Below are positions 1 through 7,200 of a stretch of DNA of 15,567 bases, piece after piece (within the stretch, counting starts at the first letter, position 1; every line of letters starts with the position of its first letter). The notes under the pieces were generated by a model. The model was not told where the DNA came from. It searched no databases and saw only the letters and a list, made by a program, of their open reading frames with translations. Source of the DNA: Bacteroidales bacterium (GTDB lineage: Bacteria; Bacteroidota; Bacteroidia; Bacteroidales; Muribaculaceae); contig JAHZGZ010000179.1 of assembly GCA_019420545.1 (NCBI GenBank), positions 1 through 15,567 on the forward strand, given 5' to 3'. The position numbers and the translations under genes were made by a program.

Positions 1-2
1 AA

Positions 3-18
3 TATGTTATACAACATA
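3..18. repeat. Short inverted repeat at left edge
   Basis: TATGTT at 3-8 and AACATA at 13-18 are perfect reverse complements separated by four bases. It could be a protein-binding site or the remnant of a terminator of a gene left of the window. Nothing else in bases 1-60 identifies a gene. Confidence 0.3.
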
Positions 19-62
19 AAACCGGGGTTTAAGCCGCCATAATCCAACTTTTTGGCCTGAAA

Positions 63-94
63 TTTGTATATATGATATATCGTATATATATTTG
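63..94 (+). promoter_or_regulatory. Toxin-antitoxin promoter with operator palindrome
   Basis: A Bacteroides-type promoter is visible: a -33 box TTTG at 63-66 and a -7 box TATATTTG at 87-94, separated by 20 nt. Between them lies an inverted repeat at 67-88, centred on GATATATC (74-81), with seven outer base positions per side of which only the innermost pair (73/82) mismatches. RHH antitoxins commonly bind such palindromes to repress their own operon. The position is what autorepression would need, but binding itself is inferred. Transcription would start near position 100, about 20 nt before the antitoxin ATG. Confidence 0.6.
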
Positions 95-118
95 CAATAT
101 AAGACATATAAATAAGTC

Positions 119-418
119 ATGAACAGCATCGCACTCGCTCGAACCTTGAGTTCTCAGAATAAAAAGACAGAGAAAACCCGCAAAATCATCGATCTCCCCA
201 ACGACATATGCCGGCGTCTGGCCGTGCAGGCCGCAGCTATGGGTACAAGCGTAAAAAAGCTTATCGAAAGCATGGTGATAACCTGCATCGAGGACACCGA
301 CGACGAAGCCATCTATGCCTACCTCTGCCAGACACAGCCCGACGGCAACGTAATGCTCTCAGACGAAGAGGCAGAGAAAACACTTGAGTTGCTCCGAAAA
401 AAAGCTGAGGAGGCATGA
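119..418 (+). CDS. RHH-type antitoxin of a type II toxin-antitoxin pair
   Basis: This 99-residue protein probably neutralises the toxin encoded directly downstream and represses the operon. Residues about 21-54 fit a ribbon-helix-helix DNA-binding fold: a short strand (KIIDLP), a first helix (DICRRLAVQAAAMG) and a second helix starting TSVKKLIES. The acidic C-terminal part (about 59-99, rich in D and E) fits the toxin-binding tail usual in these antitoxins. Its stop overlaps the toxin start in an ATGA arrangement, which suggests translational coupling. The promoter at 63-94 contains a palindrome suited to autorepression. The exact antitoxin family cannot be named from sequence alone. Confidence 0.7.
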   Translation: MNSIALARTLSSQNKKTEKTRKIIDLPNDICRRLAVQAAAMGTSVKKLIESMVITCIEDTDDEAIYAYLCQTQPDGNVMLSDEEAEKTLELLRKKAEEA

Positions 419-708
419 AATTCAAGTTCTCCAAAGAGTTTGACAAGGCTCTTAAACGCCTTAACGGCAAAGAAGCACGTTCGGCAATGGCGATGATTGA
501 AGAGGTGATCGATGCAAACAGTATCGTACAGATTACCGACTGCCGCAAACTCGTAGGCTACGACAATGTGTACCGGAGCCGCCGGGCTTTCTTCACCTTT
601 CACATCGAGATTGTCGACGACATAGTATTCTTCCGCTACCTCGTGCCACGCGGGCAGGCCTACGACAAGCGCATGCCGACCCTGCTCCGCGCCACCGACA
701 ACGAGTAG
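415..708 (+). CDS. RelE/ParE-superfamily toxin
   Basis: The 97-residue protein has the size and pattern of RelE/ParE toxins. It opens with a basic helical half (KFSKEFDKALKRL), carries the core motif KLVGYDNVYRSR at 45-56, then two beta strands (FFTFHIEIV, DIVFFRYLV) with arginines R74 and R79 near the end. Such proteins either cut ribosome-bound mRNA (RelE, HigB) or poison gyrase (ParE). The conserved VGY-x-N-x-YR core is seen in the mRNA-interferase branch, so cleavage of mRNA is the better guess. It overlaps the antitoxin by four bases (ATGA). Confidence 0.75.
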   Translation: MKFKFSKEFDKALKRLNGKEARSAMAMIEEVIDANSIVQITDCRKLVGYDNVYRSRRAFFTFHIEIVDDIVFFRYLVPRGQAYDKRMPTLLRATDNE

Positions 709-740
709 TAAAATCATCATCCGCTCCAACTTTTCACCAT

Positions 741-762
741 TCCGGTCCGAAAAGTTACCGGA
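741..762 (+). terminator. Weak hairpin after the toxin gene
   Basis: TCCGGT (741-746) and ACCGGA (757-762) form a 6-bp stem with a 10-nt loop, followed by TTTTA. It could be a weak intrinsic terminator for the toxin-antitoxin operon. It lies just before the -7 box of the next gene, so an operator role is equally possible. Confidence 0.3.
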
Positions 763-768
763 TTTTAC

Positions 769-776
769 TACATTTG
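769..776 (+). promoter_or_regulatory. -7 box upstream of the glycan gene block
   Basis: TACATTTG matches the Bacteroides -7 consensus TAnnTTTG and is followed by C, as is common. No TTTG is found about 20 nt upstream, so the -33 half is poor. Transcription would start near 782, about 40 nt before the GT8 ATG. Confidence 0.45.
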
Positions 777-821
777 CACCAAACCAAAATTCAGCGTACC
801 CATACCCGAATATAAAACCAA

Positions 822-1781
822 ATGGATATAGTATGCAATATCGATGAACGCTACGTGCCTTATTGCGGCATAATGCTAACGTCGCTGCTCGACAACAACC
901 GCGACTCAGAGGTGACCGTACATATCGTCGCGGCCACGCTGCCGGAGGATAGCATAAACGTATTGCGCCGTATCGTGGAAGACACCTACGGCCAGCAGCT
1001 GCGTATGTATTTCGTAGGAGACGAGCTAATCAGGGAACTTCCCCACTCCGACAATGGCGACATTCCGGTGTACGATAATTCATACGTAAGCCTGTCGACA
1101 TATTTCCGCTGTTTCCTGCCGCAGATCCTACCCGCCGACATCCACAAGGTAATATATCTCGACTGCGATCTGGCAGTAACAGGGTCACTAAAGCCTCTTT
1201 GGGATATGGATATCTCCGGATATGCCCTCGCAGCAGCAGAAGACATGAACAGCGCGCTTGCCGACACACTCGAACGCCTCTATCTCCCGCCGTCATACAT
1301 CATCTTTAACGCCGGCGTACTTCTGATCAATCTTGACTATTGGCGCGAACATCATGTGACCCAACGGCTGATGAACTGGATGAATGCCAATCGTAGCCGT
1401 ATCGTAGCCCACGATCAGGATCTTCTCAATGCCGTGCTTTACAAGGAAATGACATACCTGCCTCACCGCTGGAACATGCAGGAAGGCATGCTGCGCCGCC
1501 GACGCCACACCAGCCTCTCATCCGAGGCCGCTATCGACAGCGAAATACCCGAGACGGTGATAGTACATTTTGCAGGGCGCCACAAACCATGGCACGAAAA
1601 ATGCCACAATCCCTACAAATCTATTTGGGAACACTATACCGACCTTTCCCCATGGAAAGGAATGCGACCCAAGCGTCATATCGGATTCATGCTCAACGCC
1701 CTTACATTTCCTATACAGGACATGCTCGGCCTGCGCAACGGATACCGCCATATTCAACACCCCCACCCTCCGCTACGGTAA
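822..1781 (+). CDS. Glycosyltransferase family 8
   Basis: A 319-residue GT8 enzyme, a retaining transferase that moves galactose or glucose from a nucleotide sugar, typically onto an LPS core or similar acceptor on the cytoplasmic side. Family marks are clear: an N-terminal nucleotide-binding start (MDIVCNIDERYVPYCGIML), the metal-binding DxD as DCD at 114-116 in KVIYLDCDLAV, FNAGVLLINL at 162-171, HDQD at 197-200, and the C-terminal VHFAGRHKPW at 248-257 that closes over the UDP-sugar. The length is normal. The stop overlaps the next ATG by one base (TAATG), so the two are likely translated together. Donor and acceptor cannot be read from sequence. Confidence 0.9.
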   Translation: MDIVCNIDERYVPYCGIMLTSLLDNNRDSEVTVHIVAATLPEDSINVLRRIVEDTYGQQLRMYFVGDELIRELPHSDNGDIPVYDNSYVSLSTYFRCFLPQILPADIHKVIYLDCDLAVTGSLKPLWDMDISGYALAAAEDMNSALADTLERLYLPPSYIIFNAGVLLINLDYWREHHVTQRLMNWMNANRSRIVAHDQDLLNAVLYKEMTYLPHRWNMQEGMLRRRRHTSLSSEAAIDSEIPETVIVHFAGRHKPWHEKCHNPYKSIWEHYTDLSPWKGMRPKRHIGFMLNALTFPIQDMLGLRNGYRHIQHPHPPLR

Positions 1782-2806
1782 TGACAACACTCCATACGAC
1801 CTGCACCACAGGATCTCAGGCAGCTGCCACAGGCCCCACAACGCCCATGGTATCGGTAATCGTACCCAACTATAATTATGCACGATATCTCGACTTGCGT
1901 ATGGAGTCAATATTATCGCAGACGTTCAGCGACTTCGAAATAATACTTCTCGACGACAAGTCGACCGATAATTCCGCACAGCTGATTGAGAAATATCGCA
2001 AACATCCTAAAGTCACCCATATAGAGATCAATGCCGAAAACTCCGGTTCCCCATTCCACCAATGGAAAAAAGGGATAGAACTCGCCCGGGGAAAATACAT
2101 CTGGATCGCCGAGGCCGATGACTTCGCAGAGTCTGCTTTTCTCGAAAAGACCGTAGCCGCACTCGAAGCAAACCCGGAAGCCTCGATAGCGTTCACCGGA
2201 TCAATAATAATAGATGAAAACGGCGTTCCGTCAAAGAGTGACTGGGACAAATGGCACGGCTATAAATCATGCGGCGGCCGGAAAGCATTCGACGGCAAAG
2301 AATACATAATCCACAACCTGCTCTGGAAAAACTATATTTACAACGCAAGTATGGTTCTTTTCCGACGTGACGCTTATGCTCCGGATATGCTTGACGACAG
2401 CATAGCCATGCGCAATGCCGGCGACTGGATGTTCTGGACAAAACTCGCCTCCCGAGGCAGTGTTGTTGAAGTCTACGAAAAGCTCAACCGGTTCCGGCGC
2501 CACGCCACGAGCACCACGGTCGATGGCGACAAATCGGGACGGATACGGCTGGAAGAGATTGCTGTGCTCGGTTATATAAACAAGAATTTCGCCGTAGGAT
2601 CATATCGCCGACGGCTCCGCATAGGCCGCTTCATCAAGTCGGTAATAAAGGCGAAGCACTATTCTCCCGCCACCCGACGGGAGATTCTCGACACCCTGCG
2701 CAGGGAATTCGACACCGGCATGTCGCCCTACCTTTTCGAACGCCTCAACAAGACCGCCGCAGCCATATGTCCCCTCCTCCTTACTCCGCACCGCGACCGC
2801 CTGTAA
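1781..2806 (+). CDS. Glycosyltransferase family 2 (paralogue 1)
   Basis: An inverting GT-A enzyme of 341 residues. With the start at 1781, the nucleotide-binding segment VSVIVPNYNYARYL begins at residue 24, an acidic pair DD lies at 58-59, and the DxD-type motif is EADD at 111-114 in KYIWIAEADD. I chose ATG 1781 because it overlaps the GT8 stop (TAATG). The frame is open upstream to 1589, but that stretch lies inside the GT8 gene and is proline- and arginine-rich shadow sequence. ATG 1847 is an alternative that would remove a Thr-rich leader of 22 residues. It is closely related to the next gene, from which it is separated by a 161-bp gap. Confidence 0.88.
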   Translation: MTTLHTTCTTGSQAAATGPTTPMVSVIVPNYNYARYLDLRMESILSQTFSDFEIILLDDKSTDNSAQLIEKYRKHPKVTHIEINAENSGSPFHQWKKGIELARGKYIWIAEADDFAESAFLEKTVAALEANPEASIAFTGSIIIDENGVPSKSDWDKWHGYKSCGGRKAFDGKEYIIHNLLWKNYIYNASMVLFRRDAYAPDMLDDSIAMRNAGDWMFWTKLASRGSVVEVYEKLNRFRRHATSTTVDGDKSGRIRLEEIAVLGYINKNFAVGSYRRRLRIGRFIKSVIKAKHYSPATRREILDTLRREFDTGMSPYLFERLNKTAAAICPLLLTPHRDRL

Positions 2807-2826
2807 ATACTCCCTCTTTCCAACAA

Positions 2827-2876
2827 TAATGACAAAAGATGTTATATCCCATTAAATTTACATACCTTTGTCATTA
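2827..2876. repeat. 10-bp inverted repeat whose right arm holds the -7 box
   Basis: TAATGACAAA (2827-2836) and TTTGTCATTA (2867-2876) are exact reverse complements separated by 30 nt. The right arm begins in the TTTG of the -7 box at 2863-2870. It may be an operator, or a hairpin in read-through RNA from the upstream gene. Confidence 0.5.
2863..2870 (+). promoter_or_regulatory. -7 box upstream of the second GT2 gene
   Basis: TACCTTTG matches TAnnTTTG. No exact -33 TTTG lies at the expected distance; TGTT near 2840-2843 is the nearest partial match. It would give a leader of about 90 nt before ATG 2968 and lets the second half of the block be transcribed separately from the first. Confidence 0.5.
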
Positions 2877-2967
2877 AAATCTGACATTTGTCGAAACTTT
2901 TTCCCAGATACGATTTGTTAATATATCTGTTGACTGACTAATTATCTATCTACACGAACATTCCGCT

Positions 2968-3945
2968 ATGCAACAGCCTCTTGTTTCCATTATAGTCCCA
3001 AACTACAATTACGCACGGTATCTTCCGGAGCGTATGTATTCTATCATCAACCAGACATTTCAAGACTACGAAATAATACTGCTTGACGATTGTTCGACCG
3101 ATAATTCCAAGGAGATCATCGAATCTTATCGCAACCATCCCAAAGTATCACACATAATATATAACGATACTAACTCCGGCAGTCCGTTCCGCCAATGGAA
3201 GAAAGGGCTGTCGTTAGCAAAGGGCAAATATATCTGGATCGCCGAAGCCGACGACAATGCTTCACCGGAAATTCTCGGTAAACTTGTAGAAACCATCGAC
3301 ACAGATTCTGCGATAACCGTAGCTTTCTGCGGATCAATAGCCGTAGAGCCCGACGGCACACATATGGCGCGCGACTTTGATCTGTGGCATCGCTGGCCGT
3401 CGCGACTCAATGGCGGATACCGGATATTCGACGGAACCGATTATGTAATCCATAGTCTGTACTGGTGCAATTACATCTACAATGCCTCAATGACTCTTTT
3501 CAGAAAAGACGCTTACAGCCCGGAATTGCTCGATGACTCCATAGCCATGCGAAACTCGGGCGACTGGTTGTTCTGGATAAAGATGGCTGCAAAAGGGAAA
3601 GTCGCGGAAATATATGAGAAGCTCAACTATTACCGCATCCATACCGACAGCGCCACCTCATTAGGCAACCGTTCGGGCAACCGTATCGTAGAGGATTTCA
3701 AGATTCTTAAATATATCGAATCACACTTTAATGTAGGGAGATACCGTAAGACGATATGCCACGGAATCTATATAAAAGAGATAAAACGAGCCACGCAATA
3801 TTCATCCGATGAGAAAGCGCGTCTGTATAAAATAATGCATGATGTACTCGGTACTACAATGTTGTCGTACCGGCTCGAACGTATAAACCGTGCCTTAATA
3901 CATATTATCCCCGGCCTGTACTCTAAAAATCACGACCGTCTATGA
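2968..3945 (+). CDS. Glycosyltransferase family 2 (paralogue 2)
   Basis: A 325-residue GT2 enzyme. VSIIVPNYNYARYL starts at residue 6, acidic DD lies at 40-41, and the metal-binding EADD at 93-96 sits in KYIWIAEADD. Over the first 91 aligned residues I count 68 identities with the preceding GT2; the similarity continues through NYIYNASM, DDSIAMRN and the closing DRL. The two are therefore a tandem duplication that has diverged, and probably add similar sugars at different positions. The stop overlaps the ATG of the next gene (ATGA, 3942-3945), implying coupled translation. Confidence 0.9.
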   Translation: MQQPLVSIIVPNYNYARYLPERMYSIINQTFQDYEIILLDDCSTDNSKEIIESYRNHPKVSHIIYNDTNSGSPFRQWKKGLSLAKGKYIWIAEADDNASPEILGKLVETIDTDSAITVAFCGSIAVEPDGTHMARDFDLWHRWPSRLNGGYRIFDGTDYVIHSLYWCNYIYNASMTLFRKDAYSPELLDDSIAMRNSGDWLFWIKMAAKGKVAEIYEKLNYYRIHTDSATSLGNRSGNRIVEDFKILKYIESHFNVGRYRKTICHGIYIKEIKRATQYSSDEKARLYKIMHDVLGTTMLSYRLERINRALIHIIPGLYSKNHDRL

Positions 3946-5273
3946 ATATTACCTGCCGAGACATCTCTAAAATAATACACAACCGATATTACACCGATTC
4001 CGAAATCGATACGGCAATAGCCACGTTAAAGAAAAACGGGGTATCGGAGACCAAAATTCGAAAACTCCGGTTCAAAAAGTTCTTTCACCGCAGAATAAAA
4101 TCTCTTGCTCCTTTCGAGCCGGAAAAAACCATTGCGGGAAATCCCGATATAGCAACGCTCATCGACACACCGGCCACATCCGATGAGATATTGCTCATAT
4201 CGCATGAAATGTCGCTGACAGGAGCTCCCAGAGCATTACTGACGCTTGCCGTTACTCTTAAAGACGAGGGATACCGTCCGACTATCCTCACATTAGCAGA
4301 CGGATCTCTAAGCGAGGAGGCCAGAAAAAACGGTATTCCCGTACTGGTCACTGATAAAGAACTGGTAAATCCTTTTGTTCCGACACTACTGTACGAAAAG
4401 GAAAAAACGCTCATTCAAAAACTTATCAACCGTTTTCCGAAAGTCGTTTACAACACAATCGTATCGGTTGACATGTTCCACGACCTCATCGACACAAATA
4501 AATCTGTAATATGGATTCATGAGGCAGGTATTGTTTACGACAATCTGAGAAGCGACCGCGACAAGATAGTCGACGCCATAAAGAACAATCGCACAAACTG
4601 GGTAGTAGGAGCGCATGCGCTCAATATGCTGAACAGAGCCATGGGGACTACGACAGATGCAACAATATTCCTATACGGCATACCTCCGTTGGAAGATGTG
4701 GCACATATCGAGATACCTGAACTCCCGCATGATAAGATAAATATCATGATATCAGGCATGATGAGTCAACGTAAAGGTACCGATACGCTGCTCGGCGCTA
4801 TAAAAACGCTGTCGAAAGAAGAGGCGGATCGTATCATGATACATATCGTAGGTGGAAGTTGCGAAAGTAATATAACCCGAGAAATAAACAAGGCTCATAA
4901 ATCTGTAAAATGGTGGGGGGAGCAATCTCATGATTTTGTACTTGCCATAATGAAGAAAATGGATATGCTCATATGTCCGTCAATCGATGATCCGATGCCG
5001 ATTGTGTGTACCGAGGCATTCCAGCAGAGCATTCCGGTAGTCACCTCCGACGCTACCGGCACCGCGGCTCTTATAACTCCTGGGGTCGACGGAATGATAT
5101 TCGAGGCCGGAAAATCCGACGCTGTCGCGAAAATACTCCGGCAAATCATCGCTATACCCCCGGCGAAACTTAAAGACATGGGTAAAAACGGGAATAATAT
5201 CTACCGGAAGAATTTTACACTTGAGGTTTTCAAGAAAAATGTGGAGAAATATTTCCCTCCGATAGGCCGATAA
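3942..5273 (+). CDS. Glycosyltransferase family 4 (GT-B fold)
   Basis: A 443-residue GT-B enzyme. About 80 basic N-terminal residues of unknown role precede the fold, which opens at EILLISHEMSLTGAPRALL. The acceptor-side motif WIHE is at 191-194. The donor-side domain shows SGMMSQRKGTDTLL (R277 and K278 would bind the nucleotide-sugar phosphates) and the family's EX7E element in the form D350-x7-E358 (DDPMPIVCTEAF). These enzymes are retaining transferases using nucleotide sugars. It is coupled to the upstream GT2 by a 4-bp overlap. Its donor is unknown; dTDP-Fuc4NAc is one possibility given the wecD-wecE pair downstream. Confidence 0.85.
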   Translation: MNITCRDISKIIHNRYYTDSEIDTAIATLKKNGVSETKIRKLRFKKFFHRRIKSLAPFEPEKTIAGNPDIATLIDTPATSDEILLISHEMSLTGAPRALLTLAVTLKDEGYRPTILTLADGSLSEEARKNGIPVLVTDKELVNPFVPTLLYEKEKTLIQKLINRFPKVVYNTIVSVDMFHDLIDTNKSVIWIHEAGIVYDNLRSDRDKIVDAIKNNRTNWVVGAHALNMLNRAMGTTTDATIFLYGIPPLEDVAHIEIPELPHDKINIMISGMMSQRKGTDTLLGAIKTLSKEEADRIMIHIVGGSCESNITREINKAHKSVKWWGEQSHDFVLAIMKKMDMLICPSIDDPMPIVCTEAFQQSIPVVTSDATGTAALITPGVDGMIFEAGKSDAVAKILRQIIAIPPAKLKDMGKNGNNIYRKNFTLEVFKKNVEKYFPPIGR

Positions 5274-5289
5274 AGAGTACCGACCGGCA

Positions 5290-5337
5290 TATTTTTGAAA
5301 TTTAGGCATTTATAAATAAAAATAATGCCTAAATTTG
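5290..5337 (+). promoter_or_regulatory. Promoter region of wecD with perfect inverted repeat
   Basis: Two exact TAnnTTTG boxes occur, TATTTTTG at 5290-5297 and TAAATTTG at 5330-5337. A perfect 13-bp inverted repeat, AAATTTAGGCATT (5298-5310) and AATGCCTAAATTT (5324-5336), has a 13-nt spacer, and its right arm contains most of the second box. Neither box has a good -33 partner. In RNA from the upstream GT4 gene the same repeat would form a hairpin, so it could also act as a terminator. The downstream box would give a leader of only about 10-15 nt before the GTG start. Confidence 0.5.
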
Positions 5338-5356
5338 TATACTTCAACTATTACCC

Positions 5357-6049
5357 GTGAAAACAGAAGCAAAGATATGGGACAGCGATTTTTTCGGCAT
5401 AAAGATCGCATCAGTCACGGTCGGTAAGTCAGACACTACCGACACTATTGATCGTGAACTTATCCGTCTAAAGCAACAAAAATACCGTATGGTATATCTG
5501 TTTTCACCCGTTCAGCTCAATCCGGGAAATATCGGTAAATGGCTGCTTGCCGATCGTAAGCGTAGCTATATAATGGATTCCCCGCAGCCACGACAACCGC
5601 ATAACGATGTTGCCGCGTTTAGCAGCGACCCTCATCAGCTTCATTCACTTGCGATAACAGCTGGAGCATACTCCCGGTTTGCAAAAGATCCGCATATTCT
5701 GCCGGAAGATTTCCAACGGCTGTACATCACCTGGATCGACAATTCTGTCAACAAAGGTTTTGCCGACTACGTATTTACCGCCAGAGACGGGAAAGAGACT
5801 CATGCCGCACTCATAACAGCCACACGACGTGATGATGTTCTGTCAATCGGCCTCCTCGCCACTCACCAAGACCATCGGCACCATGGTCTCGCCCGCATGC
5901 TCGTAGAACGTATGGAACAGGAAGCATATTCCCTCGGAATACCGCTTGAAGTAACCACACAGACCGACAATACCGCTGCATGCGCATTCTATACCGCCTG
6001 TAATTTCAATTCATTTACCGACACTTTCGTTTATCACATATGGATGTAA
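5357..6049 (+). CDS. wecD: dTDP-fucosamine N-acetyltransferase, WecD/RffC-like
   Basis: A 230-residue GNAT enzyme that should acetylate the 4-amino group of dTDP-4-amino-4,6-dideoxygalactose with acetyl-CoA, giving dTDP-Fuc4NAc. Signs of the WecD family are WDSDFFGI at 8-15 near the N-terminus, AGAYSRF at 102-108 followed by a DP, the acetyl-CoA loop around 171-180 (QDHRHHGLAR), and Y212 in AFYTACNF, the position of the general acid in E. coli WecD. The start is GTG at 5357; no in-frame ATG lies near it. The 3' end overlaps wecE by 10 bp, and the pair follows the same order as rffC-rffA in enterobacteria. The specific substrate is inferred mainly from that partner. Confidence 0.8.
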   Translation: MKTEAKIWDSDFFGIKIASVTVGKSDTTDTIDRELIRLKQQKYRMVYLFSPVQLNPGNIGKWLLADRKRSYIMDSPQPRQPHNDVAAFSSDPHQLHSLAITAGAYSRFAKDPHILPEDFQRLYITWIDNSVNKGFADYVFTARDGKETHAALITATRRDDVLSIGLLATHQDHRHHGLARMLVERMEQEAYSLGIPLEVTTQTDNTAACAFYTACNFNSFTDTFVYHIWM

Positions 6050-7200
6050 TTCCCTACAATAAACCTTTTCTTACCGGAAAGGAAACCTCTTACATAAAAG
6101 AAGCCGTGTGCTCCGGAAAGATTTCGGGCAACGGAATGTTTACAAAGCGCTGTCAGGAATATTTCGAGAAGAGATACGGATTCAAGAAGGCTCTGCTCAC
6201 AACATCATGTACCGATGCCCTGGAAATGGCAGCGATATTGTGCGGTATACGTCCGGGAGATGAAGTTATTGTACCGTCATACACATTCGTGTCATCGGCG
6301 CTCGCTTTCGTTCGTCAGGGTGCACGTATAGTTTTTGCCGACAGTTGTGCCGACAATCCCAATATCGACACAAATAAAATTGAGCCGCTGATTACAGAGC
6401 GTACAAAAGTGATCGTTCCTGTGCACTACGCAGGAATGGCATGTGATATGGATGCGATCATGAACATAGCTGAACGCCACAATCTAATAGTAGTGGAAGA
6501 TGCCGCTCAGGCCATTGATTCATATTACAAAGGTCGGCCCCTCGGCTCGATAGGACACCTCGGCTGCTTCTCGTTTCACGAAACAAAAAATCTTATTGCC
6601 GGAGAAGGGGGAATGCTCACTATCAATGACGACCGTTTTATCCGACGCTCGGAAATTATATGGGAAAAAGGGACAAACCGCTCGGAATTTTTCCGGGGAG
6701 AGGTGAATAAATACGGATGGGTCGACACGGGATCTTCGTTCCTTCCCTCCGAACTCGTATCCGCATTTCTGTGGGCACAGATCGAACATATTGCCGACAT
6801 ACAGAAACGCCGCATCGAAATATGGAACCGATACAACGCCGGATTTTCCGAAATAGCACATAAGCAACTTGTGGATCTTCCCGATGTTCCATCTTACGCT
6901 ACTGTCAACGGGCATATATTTTATCTTGTATGCCGCTCATTAGAGCAACGCAGTGCTCTGATATCATATCTTAAAGAAAGGGGTATAATGGCCGTGTTCC
7001 ATTATCTGAGCTTACATAAAAGCGATTTCTATATGACCCACAAGGAACATCGGCCGCTGAAAGATTGTATGGACGCTCCGGCATCACTCCCTTGCTGTGA
7101 CCGGTATAACGATTGCCTTGTGCGGCTCCCCTTATTCTTTGAACTTACAGATCCACAGGTGGACTATATAATCGACACCGTAAACAGTTTCTATATCTAA
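6040..7200 (+). CDS. wecE: dTDP-4-amino-4,6-dideoxygalactose transaminase, WecE/RffA
   Basis: A 386-residue PLP aminotransferase of the DegT/DnrJ/EryC1 family. It should convert dTDP-4-keto-6-deoxyglucose to dTDP-4-amino-4,6-dideoxygalactose using glutamate. The resemblance to E. coli WecE, as I recall it, is strong and runs along the whole protein: VPSYTFVS at 78-85, VIVPVHYAGMACDMD, the PLP-ring aspartate D154 in VVEDAAQ, the Schiff-base lysine K183 in SFHETKN, GEGG at 188-191, EKGTNRSEFFRG and MAVFHYLSLH. The ATG at 6040 lies inside the wecD end. It needs RmlA and RmlB from elsewhere in the genome for its substrate. Confidence 0.9.
   Translation: MDVIPYNKPFLTGKETSYIKEAVCSGKISGNGMFTKRCQEYFEKRYGFKKALLTTSCTDALEMAAILCGIRPGDEVIVPSYTFVSSALAFVRQGARIVFADSCADNPNIDTNKIEPLITERTKVIVPVHYAGMACDMDAIMNIAERHNLIVVEDAAQAIDSYYKGRPLGSIGHLGCFSFHETKNLIAGEGGMLTINDDRFIRRSEIIWEKGTNRSEFFRGEVNKYGWVDTGSSFLPSELVSAFLWAQIEHIADIQKRRIEIWNRYNAGFSEIAHKQLVDLPDVPSYATVNGHIFYLVCRSLEQRSALISYLKERGIMAVFHYLSLHKSDFYMTHKEHRPLKDCMDAPASLPCCDRYNDCLVRLPLFFELTDPQVDYIIDTVNSFYI

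Noticed and set aside
1589..1780. Longer N-terminal form of the first GT2 gene
   Set aside because: The added 64 residues lie inside the GT8 gene, look like shadow translation, and the ATG at 1781 overlaps the GT8 stop in a classic coupling arrangement.
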